The notes under the pieces were generated by a model. That model saw nothing but the letters and a program-made list of their open reading frames with translations, did not search any database and was not told where the DNA came from. 5,735 nt of DNA from DATMER01 sp036277235 (GTDB taxonomy: Bacteria; Acidobacteriota; Thermoanaerobaculia; Multivoradales; UBA5704). Shown one piece after another: positions 1 through 5,735 of this stretch. Every line of letters starts with the position of its first letter. The stretch's first letter is position 1. A program made the position numbers and the translations under genes. The stretch spans positions 1 to 5,735 of the forward strand of contig DASUNJ010000429.1 of the NCBI GenBank assembly GCA_036277235.1, given 5' to 3'.

Positions 1-1395
1 GGCGAGGGATTCTTGAAGAGACTCCTTGCGTTTGCGGGCTTCGACGAGGTCGAGGAGCGGTCCGGTCATGAAGGTGGTCACGAGGGCCATCACGACCATG
101 ACGGCGAAGACCTTCTGGGAGAGGATGCCCAGGTCGTAGCCGATGTTGAGCACGATCAGCTCCATGAGGCCGCGGGTGTTCATCAGGGCGCCGATCGAGA
201 AGGAGTCGCGCCAGCTCATGCCGGTCCAGCGCGCGGCCAGGGTGCTGCCGCCCAGCTTGCCGACGATGGCGATCATGACCACCGCGGCGCAGATCAGCCA
301 GCTCGCGGCATCGTCGAGCAGACCGATCTGGGTACGCAGGCCGGTGAAGGCGAAGAAGAGCGGCAGCAGGAGGACCGACACGAGCACCTCCAGGCGCTCG
401 CGCAGCCCGGCCCGGAACGCCTTCTGGGGCGGGGCCACGACGCCGGCCAGGAAAGCGCCGAACAGCGCGTGGATGCCGATCACCTCGGTGATCCAGGCCG
501 CCGCGAAGGCGAACACCACCGTGCCCGCCATGATCGTCTTGCTGTTGAGCTTCGTGTTCGTCAGGGTGCGGTCCACCCAGGGGCGGACGATCAGGAGCAT
601 GAAGCCGACGAAGACGAGCGCGAGGCCGATGGTCAGGAGCGCCGGCGCGATGCCGTTCGAGCGCGCGATCGCCACGACCACGGCGAGCAGGCACCAGGCC
701 GTGACGTCGTCGACCGCGGCGCAGGCGATCGAAGTCGTGCCGAGCGGCGTCTTCGAGAGGTTGCGCTCCTCGAGGATGCGCGCCAGCACGGGAAAGGCCG
801 TGATGCTCATGGCGATGCCCATGAACAGGGCGAAGGACATGAACGCCACGCCCGCGGGCGCCTGGGAGGTGTAGAGGAACAGCGCCAGCCCGACGCCGAG
901 GAGCATCGGCAGGAGGATGCTCGCGTGGCTCACCAGAACCGCCGCGTGCGCTTTTTCCCGTAGGTGCCGGAGGTCCAGGTCCATTCCGACCAGGAACATG
1001 AAAAGGATGACGCCGACCTGGCTGAACAGTTTGAGCGTACCCAGGGAAGATGCCGGGAAGAGGAAGCCGAGCGCATCGGGGAACAGCAGGCCGAGCAGGG
1101 AAGGCCCGAGCAGGATGCCGGCCACCATCTCACCGATCACGGCCGGCTGCCCCATCCGCCGGAAGAGCACCCCCGTGAGCCGGGCCGCGACCACGATCAC
1201 CACGATCTGGAGCAGCAGGCGGCTCAGCGGGTCCTCCAGGGTCTCGCGGAGGCCGGCGGTCAGATCGGTGGAAGCAGCCGCTTCCGTCCCCACGGGGACG
1301 GGCGGCTGAAGACTGGCGCCGAAGCTCAGCAACGCCAGGAGACCCGCAACGGATACGACGAGCAAAATGGAGTAATGCAGAAGGTGCCTACGCAT
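1..1395 (-). CDS. CPA2-family Na+(K+)/H+ antiporter, 3' end cut off by the window
   Basis: Inner-membrane exchanger that swaps a monovalent cation for protons (Na_H_Exchanger fold; KefB/GerN/CHX-type CPA2 group). Reading from the ATG at 1395 gives 465 codons with no stop to the window edge, so the C-terminus lies outside. Visible: a basic start and hydrophobic helix (residues 8-26) that could be a signal peptide or anchor, a polar linker (about 27-55), then a many-helix core (about 58-450). Family signatures are GQPAVIGEMVAGILLGPSLL (82-101), SITAFPVLARIL (197-208), an Asp-Asp pair at 229-230 in AAVDDVTAW, a Lys at 380 in IVGKLGG that probably matches the conserved basic residue of the ion site, and MNTRGLMELIVLNIG (405-419). 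The Asp-Asp pair is the form seen in electrogenic NhaA/NapA-type exchangers, whereas many CPA2 members have Asn-Asp; the stoichiometry is inference. The start is supported by GGAGGT seven bases upstream (counted from GGAGG). The gene lies 44 bases after the kinase and is probably co-transcribed. The family call is secure; the ion is unknown. A KefC-like C-terminal RCK domain or other tail cannot be excluded. Confidence 0.93.
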   Translation of the reverse strand, partial: MRRHLLHYSILLVVSVAGLLALLSFGASLQPPVPVGTEAAASTDLTAGLRETLEDPLSRLLLQIVVIVVAARLTGVLFRRMGQPAVIGEMVAGILLGPSLLGLLFPDALGFLFPASSLGTLKLFSQVGVILFMFLVGMDLDLRHLREKAHAAVLVSHASILLPMLLGVGLALFLYTSQAPAGVAFMSFALFMGIAMSITAFPVLARILEERNLSKTPLGTTSIACAAVDDVTAWCLLAVVVAIARSNGIAPALLTIGLALVFVGFMLLIVRPWVDRTLTNTKLNSKTIMAGTVVFAFAAAWITEVIGIHALFGAFLAGVVAPPQKAFRAGLRERLEVLVSVLLLPLFFAFTGLRTQIGLLDDAASWLICAAVVMIAIVGKLGGSTLAARWTGMSWRDSFSIGALMNTRGLMELIVLNIGYDLGILSQKVFAVMVVMALVTTFMTGPLLDLVEARKRKESLQESLA

Positions 1396-1401
1396 GAACC
1401 A

Positions 1402-1407
1402 ACCTCC
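1402..1407 (-). promoter_or_regulatory. Strong Shine-Dalgarno site of the antiporter gene
   Basis: On the minus strand GGAGGT (within a G-run) sits directly before the ATG at 1395, with seven bases between GGAGG and the start codon. This is a near-ideal spacing and decides the start of the antiporter. The 44-base gap that holds it (1396-1439) is AT-rich compared with the rest of the window. It shows no hairpin followed by a T-run, so nothing suggests that transcription from the kinase stops here. Confidence 0.8.
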
Positions 1408-1439
1408 CCCCAATAAGATAATAGACCTACAAACCGTTT

Positions 1440-4109
1440 CTAGAGTGCGGTCCGGGGGCTGATCCGGGACAAAGGCTCCGATTCCACCGGGGTGAGCGGC
1501 AGCGTAAGCGTGAACGCCGCGCCGCCTTCGGGGGCAGAGGTTTCGACGCGGATCTCGCCGCCGTGCGCCTTGACCAGGTTGCGCACGGTGACCAGGCCCA
1601 GGCCGGTCCCCTGCTTCTTGCCGGTCGTGGCGAACGGCTCGAAGAGATGGCCGACCAGCTCCTCCGGGATGCCCGGGCCGGTGTCCGCGACCCGGATCGC
1701 CAGGGTGTCCCCGTCCTCCACCCAGGCCTGGACGAAGACCCTCCGGAGCCCCGCGCCAGTCGCCGATACGGCCTCGCGGGCGTTCTTCAAGAGATTCTCC
1801 AGGACCCGCTGCATCCGGTCGCGATCGAGCGTGATCTTCAGATCGTCGTCCAGCTTGAGGTGGATCTCCGTGGCGACCCCCCTCTCCTCCAGGTCGCCGG
1901 CCAGGGGGGCCAGAGTCTCGTCGAGGAAGCGGCGGGCGGACAGCGTCTCCAGCATCAGCCTCGGCGTGCCGCCGCGGGCGAAGTCCAGGATCTCCTCGAT
2001 CATCCGCCGCAGCCGGTCCGACGCGGCCTGCACCTGCTCCAACTCCTCGGCGATGACGCTCTCGCCGCCGCGCACGGCCAGCCGGTGCGCCAGGTCCGCA
2101 TAGCCCTTGAGCAGGGTCAGCGGGTTGCGCAGGTCGTGCACCACGGAGCTGGTCATCTGCCCGATGGCCACCAGGCGGCTCTCGCGCTCGTGGAGCTGGC
2201 GCTCGATCTCCCGCGCCCGCAGGTGCGCGGCGATGCGGGCCTGCAGCTCGCGCAGGGCGAACGGCTTGACCACGTAGTCGTCCGCCCCGACCTCCAACCC
2301 TTCCACCACGGCCTCGGAGCCTGCCCGCGCCGTCAACAGGATCACTGGCACGGAGGCCAGGCTCGGATCGGCGCGCAGCCTCCGGCAGAGCTCGTGGCCG
2401 TCCATGCCCGGCATCATCACGTCGGAGACGATCAGGTCGGGCGTCGCCCGCCGGGCCGCTGCAAGGCCTTCGTTGCCGTCCGCCGCCTCCTCCACCTGGT
2501 AACGGCTGGAGAGCCGCTGGGCCATGAAGCTCCGCAGCTCCTGGTTGTCCTCGACGAGGAGGACTCGCGGCGCGCCCGCGGGCGGTTCCGTGCGGATCCG
2601 GGGGGCGTCCTCGGTCAGGCGCGGCAGCTCCACGTCGGCGAGGAGGGTCTCGCGCCGGGTGCGCCGGGCGTATTCGCGCGCGGTCAGGGCCTCGGCGCGG
2701 GCGAGGGCGAGCTGATCCTCCCGGCGCCGCGGCTGGCGGCGGCGCTCCGACTGCGCCCGCGCCTCGCGCGGCAGCTCGACGCGGAAACGAGATCCCTGGC
2801 CGGCCTCGCTCCACACCAGCACGTCGCCGCCGTGCAGCCGCGCCAGCTCCCGGGAGAGCGCCAGCCCCAACCCCGTGCCGGACGAAGTCCCCTCCACTTG
2901 GTGGAAGCGGTGGAAGATTCGCTCCATCTCCCCGACCGGAATGCCCGGGCCGGTGTCCTCCACCTCGAAGGCCACCCATCCCTCGTCGGCAGGGACGGCT
3001 TTCACCGTCACCCTCCCGCCCATGGGCGTGAACTTGAGCGCGTTCGAGACGAGGTTCGACGCGATGATCTCCACCTTCTCCGGATCGAACGTGCCGTCCG
3101 GCAGGGTGTCGAGCTTCTCGGAGCGCAGCTCGATCCCCCGGCGCTCGGCGAGCGGGACGGCGGCCTCGACCAGCTCGGACAGCAGCGTCCCCAGGTTTCC
3201 CCCCTCCGGCTCCAGACGCAGCCGGCCCGACTCCAGCCGGGCGCTCTCCAGCAGCGCATCCACCTGCCGCAGGAGCCGGTGGGCATTCGTGATCATCGAC
3301 TGGAGAAGCCTCTCGCGTTCAGGATCGCCGGCCTCGCCGTACAGCGTCTCCAGCGGACCGAGGAGCAGGGTCAGCGGGGTGCGCAGCTCATGGGTGACGT
3401 TGGCGAAGAAGCGGCTCTTGGCGCGGTCCAGCTCCTTGAGCTCCTCGTTCGCCGTCTCCAGGCGCAGCCGGAGAGAGAGATCGCGGCGCCGGGTGCGCCG
3501 GCTCGACAGCGTCGCGAGCCAGGTGAAGACGCCCGAGCCGGCCAGAAAGAACAGCGGCCCCACCATTTCGCGCGTAGGAGGGTGCGCCGCCAGATTGATC
3601 GCCAGGTCCGTAGCGATGATCAGGCTGCTCAGGAGCGCCGCCGCGCCCAGCTCCCAGGGCAGGAAGAAGCCGATCACGAAGAGGACGATCATGTTGCCGG
3701 CGAAGTAGTTGCCGGCATAGCCGCCGAGCTGGTTGGACATGAACGAGATGCCGGCCGCCGAGGCCAGCGCCGACGCCATGACGAGCGGCTGGGCCAGGCG
3801 CTCGGCGTGCCGAGAATACACCGCGGCCAGGGAGATCAGGTAGAGGACGCAGACCGCCGCCCGGATCTGCAGAAACCGGCTGGCCATCTCCGGCGCCATC
3901 GCCAGGTCTAGGAACCAGAAGGCCGGATAGAGGACGAGAGTGGCCTTGAGGAGGAAACGGGCGCGCTCGAGGAAGAGCTGCTGCGTCTCCTCCCGGAAGG
4001 TGGCTTCGAACCCGGCGAGGCGGGGCGAGCGCCGGGAATCCAGATCCGGATGCGCCAATCTACTTCTCTGCCCGCACCAGGATCGCGGTGGGCGGAGAGC
4101 CGAAGGCAT
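1440..4109 (-). CDS. Membrane hybrid sensor histidine kinase: 6TM-HisKA-HATPase-REC-HisKA-HATPase
   Basis: Two-component sensor with two complete kinase modules around one receiver (889 residues from the ATG). About six membrane helices lie at 53-71, 80-99, 107-124, 136-153, 155-175 and 182-201, with no large periplasmic domain, so sensing is probably in or at the membrane. Kinase 1: phosphoacceptor His240 in FFANVTHELRTP, N box NLVSNALKF (352-360), DTGPGIP (385-391), GTGLGLAL (411-418). A basic, charged linker (about 447-510) follows. Receiver (about 514-630): acidic pair Glu520/Asp521, phosphoacceptor Asp563 in SDVMMPGMDG, Thr593, Lys615 in VVKPF. Kinase 2: His658 in VVHDLRNPLTLLKGY, N box ENLLKNA (771-777), DTGPGIP (809-815), FEPFATTG, GTGLGLVT (834-841); it resembles the NtrB-like class. 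All key residues are present, so both modules look active. There is no DNA-binding domain, so a separate response regulator is expected elsewhere. The start is uncertain: the ATG at 4109 has no ribosome site and overlaps the upstream gene by 50 bases; a TTG at 4058, just after that gene's stop, is a good alternative (872 residues). Ends with TAG. The signal sensed is unknown. Confidence 0.95.
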   Translation of the reverse strand: MPSALRPPRSWCGQRSRLAHPDLDSRRSPRLAGFEATFREETQQLFLERARFLLKATLVLYPAFWFLDLAMAPEMASRFLQIRAAVCVLYLISLAAVYSRHAERLAQPLVMASALASAAGISFMSNQLGGYAGNYFAGNMIVLFVIGFFLPWELGAAALLSSLIIATDLAINLAAHPPTREMVGPLFFLAGSGVFTWLATLSSRRTRRRDLSLRLRLETANEELKELDRAKSRFFANVTHELRTPLTLLLGPLETLYGEAGDPERERLLQSMITNAHRLLRQVDALLESARLESGRLRLEPEGGNLGTLLSELVEAAVPLAERRGIELRSEKLDTLPDGTFDPEKVEIIASNLVSNALKFTPMGGRVTVKAVPADEGWVAFEVEDTGPGIPVGEMERIFHRFHQVEGTSSGTGLGLALSRELARLHGGDVLVWSEAGQGSRFRVELPREARAQSERRRQPRRREDQLALARAEALTAREYARRTRRETLLADVELPRLTEDAPRIRTEPPAGAPRVLLVEDNQELRSFMAQRLSSRYQVEEAADGNEGLAAARRATPDLIVSDVMMPGMDGHELCRRLRADPSLASVPVILLTARAGSEAVVEGLEVGADDYVVKPFALRELQARIAAHLRAREIERQLHERESRLVAIGQMTSSVVHDLRNPLTLLKGYADLAHRLAVRGGESVIAEELEQVQAASDRLRRMIEEILDFARGGTPRLMLETLSARRFLDETLAPLAGDLEERGVATEIHLKLDDDLKITLDRDRMQRVLENLLKNAREAVSATGAGLRRVFVQAWVEDGDTLAIRVADTGPGIPEELVGHLFEPFATTGKKQGTGLGLVTVRNLVKAHGGEIRVETSAPEGGAAFTLTLPLTPVESEPLSRISPRTAL

Positions 4110-5735
4110 GGAAGGCGTGGACCCGGGCGAAGCCGGCTTCGCTCACCAGGGCGGTCAGCGCCGCCCGGTCCAGGAACCGGAACCGCCCGTCCTCCTCCAG
4201 CTCGATCAATCGGCTGACCATATTCCCATAGTGCCGCAACGCCTCCATTTTGCGCCCGGCCTGCGCATTTCCCTCCTCCGCCTGCTTCGCCAGGATCTCC
4301 ACCCCCTCGGTGTAGAGCTTCGAAGGATCGAAGTTCGGCAGGATCGAGGAGATCACCAGCGTGCCCCCCGGCCGCAGCAGCCGGTGCATCTCGCGCAGCG
4401 TGGCCAGAGGATCGTAGAGGTAGGGCACGACGAGCGAGCAGCCGATGCGGTGGAAGGCGCCGTCCGGAAGATCGAGCTCGAGGCAGGCCGTGGCGTCGCC
4501 GAAGCGCAGGTGCTGGAAGCGCAGGTCGCGCGCCGAGGCGGCCACGCCGGCAATAGCCGCGCTCGGCTTCAGGTCCTCCGCGAGCGTGCGGCCCAGCAGG
4601 AAACGGGCGGCGCGGCCGAGCTCCAGCACCGCCTCGGCCTCGGAAACGTCGAGCTCCGGGCAGAGATCCCGCACGCGGGCCGCCCCCTCGGGAGCCCCGC
4701 GCAGGATCGCGTGCATCTCCTTGCCATAGCGCGCCGCGACCTTGCGGGCCGTCGCGAGGGTCAGCCCCTCCACCCGCTCCACCAGCCCCTCGATCCCGTG
4801 CAGCCGGCCGTTCAGGAAGTCGGCCACGGCAGCGAAACGGGAGACCTCCAGGTCCGCCACCATCCCGCGGCAGACGGGGGCGTCCATGGCCCGCGCCGCG
4901 AGCCAGGCGCGGATCTTCTCCGCGGTGCGCTCGACCGCCGCGGGCACGAGATCGACATAGGTGATTGAAGAGGGTGCGGTCCCGGCAGCGTAGCCGTCGA
5001 GCATGGCGAGCGCCAGGTTGCCGGTGCCGCAGCCGAAGTCGGCGATGTCCTCGCCCGGCCGCGGATCGAGCAGCTCCACCTGTCGTGCCAGAAACCGCGG
5101 GTACTCCGGGTGCTCCAGGAGGATGTCGTACCCGACCTCATCGCCTGAAGGGCCGAGCAGGTGCTCCTTCCAGAATCCCTCGGCGTCGCCCAGCTCCATG
5201 CGCCGCACCCGCGACCACTCGGCCTCGCTCTGGCGGGCGAAGCGGGCGAGGTCCGGATCGCGCGCCGGCCGGTCCGAGCGGAACAGGTGCTTCGAGATCG
5301 ACTCGCTCACCAGCTTGAACAGCTCGATCGCCTCGGCCCCGGTCTTGAGCACGTGGCCCGTGGCACACTCGAACACCTCGCGCACGCCGCCGCCCGGAGC
5401 GTCGAGCATCGCCCGCACCCGAGAGCGCGTCACCCAGCAATCGTACGTCCCCAGGATCCAGACCACCGGTACCTGGATCTTCGACAGGTCGCGCCGCGCG
5501 TCCTCCAGGAACGCGATGCCCGACTCCATGGCCTGGCCGTAGAGCGAGCTGCCGCGGATCGGCCGGCCATGGATCAGGATCGTCTCCGGCCCCTCTCCCT
5601 TGCGGTAGGCGTCGAACAGGTCCATCCCGGCAAGATAGTTGCGCATCACGTCCTGCGCGTCCGGGCAGCCGAAGGGAGCGACCCAGAGGTCTACGGGAGC
5701 AGAGCGGGGCGCGGAGCGCGAGTCGAGCACGATCT
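4060..5735 (-). CDS. LuxD-like alpha/beta hydrolase fused to a class I SAM-dependent methyltransferase, 5' end outside the window
   Basis: Cytoplasmic, apparently bifunctional enzyme; the reading frame is open to the right edge. Residues are counted from the GTG at 5730, which is probably not the true start because the first domain is incomplete. Residues 1-147 look like the cap and C-terminal half of an alpha/beta hydrolase: putative catalytic Asp97 in GTYDCWVTRSRV and His126 in ATGHVLKTG. The D-x-W-V pattern and the 29-residue Asp-His spacing recall LuxD acyl-ACP thioesterase/acyltransferase; the nucleophile Ser would lie just beyond the window. After a linker (about 148-225) comes a Rossmann methyltransferase: SAM motif I IADFGCGTGNLAL (229-241), acidic motif II YVDLV (Asp260), then a helical insertion of about 100 residues (297-401), then GDATACLELDLPDGAFHRIG (411-430), the region YDPLATLREMHRLLRPGGTLVIS (439-461) and a C-terminal cap. 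No membrane segments. Likely role: release or transfer of an acyl group together with methylation of a small molecule or lipid; the substrate is unknown. The TAG at 4062-4060 abuts the kinase start. The methyltransferase call is firm; the LuxD-like call is from motif memory and moderate. Confidence 0.85.
   Translation of the reverse strand, partial: IVLDSRSAPRSAPVDLWVAPFGCPDAQDVMRNYLAGMDLFDAYRKGEGPETILIHGRPIRGSSLYGQAMESGIAFLEDARRDLSKIQVPVVWILGTYDCWVTRSRVRAMLDAPGGGVREVFECATGHVLKTGAEAIELFKLVSESISKHLFRSDRPARDPDLARFARQSEAEWSRVRRMELGDAEGFWKEHLLGPSGDEVGYDILLEHPEYPRFLARQVELLDPRPGEDIADFGCGTGNLALAMLDGYAAGTAPSSITYVDLVPAAVERTAEKIRAWLAARAMDAPVCRGMVADLEVSRFAAVADFLNGRLHGIEGLVERVEGLTLATARKVAARYGKEMHAILRGAPEGAARVRDLCPELDVSEAEAVLELGRAARFLLGRTLAEDLKPSAAIAGVAASARDLRFQHLRFGDATACLELDLPDGAFHRIGCSLVVPYLYDPLATLREMHRLLRPGGTLVISSILPNFDPSKLYTEGVEILAKQAEEGNAQAGRKMEALRHYGNMVSRLIELEEDGRFRFLDRAALTALVSEAGFARVHAFHAFGSPPTAILVRAEK

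Noticed and set aside
13..963. Open frame of 316 codons on the plus strand, rich in His, Glu and Asp
   Set aside because: It lies opposite the antiporter, whose membrane helices and family motifs are clear on the minus strand. The charged, repetitive composition is the mirror of hydrophobic codons and not a real acidic protein.
1431..1439. Short palindrome AAAC-G-GTTT just after the kinase stop, as a terminator
   Set aside because: The arms are only four bases with a one-base centre and no T-run follows, so no stable terminator hairpin can form.
1396..1446. Possible promoter for the antiporter (TATTAT on the minus strand at 1423-1418)
   Set aside because: The -10-like hexamer sits in the only AT-rich stretch, but no TTGACA-like box is present 16-19 bases upstream (ACTCTA or similar is found), so it cannot be supported from sequence alone.
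1563..3911. Open frame of 782 codons on the plus strand opposite the kinase
   Set aside because: The minus-strand frame encodes a full set of kinase and receiver motifs. The plus-strand product is low-complexity, rich in Arg, Gln, His, Gly and Ala, with no recognisable domain, as expected from G/C-biased third positions read backwards.
3940..4968. Open frame of 342 codons on the plus strand across the kinase/methyltransferase junction
   Set aside because: It spans two real minus-strand genes, has no domain signature, and has the Arg/Gln/Gly-rich composition of an antisense shadow.
5728..5730. GTG at 5730 as the true start of the hydrolase/methyltransferase gene
   Set aside because: The frame stays open to the window edge and the hydrolase domain would lack its N-terminal half and nucleophile, so the gene most likely begins outside the window.

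Overview
The window is GC-rich bacterial DNA, almost fully coding, with all three genes on the minus strand. Transcription therefore runs from the right edge to the left. The strong G/C third-position bias and the gene types (a large hybrid kinase, a methyltransferase fusion, a CPA2 antiporter) suit a high-GC Gram-negative lineage such as Acidobacteriota or Myxococcota. Nothing here fixes the taxon; this is inference from style.

Layout in transcription order. (1) 5735-4060: the 3' part of a gene encoding a two-part protein. The N-terminal part looks like the C-terminal half of a LuxD-like alpha/beta hydrolase (acyltransferase/thioesterase type). It is followed by a class I SAM-dependent methyltransferase with an unusual helical insertion. 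The gene begins beyond the right edge. (2) 4109 (or 4058)-1440: a large membrane-bound hybrid sensor kinase with the order six membrane helices, HisKA, HATPase, receiver, second HisKA, second HATPase. Its start overlaps or directly abuts the stop of gene 1. (3) 1395-1: a CPA2-family monovalent cation/proton antiporter with a very good ribosome binding site. It has 465 uninterrupted codons and runs off the left edge.

The overlap between genes 1 and 2, the 44-base gap between genes 2 and 3, and the lack of a visible terminator make one transcriptional unit plausible. A simple reading is that a membrane sensor kinase is co-expressed with an ion antiporter, for example to respond to envelope, ion or pH stress. 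The link to the acyl/methyl-transfer enzyme is unclear and may be positional only. No tRNA, rRNA, CRISPR array, insertion sequence or convincing promoter was seen. The most unusual items are the LuxD-like/methyltransferase fusion and the tandem two-kinase architecture.
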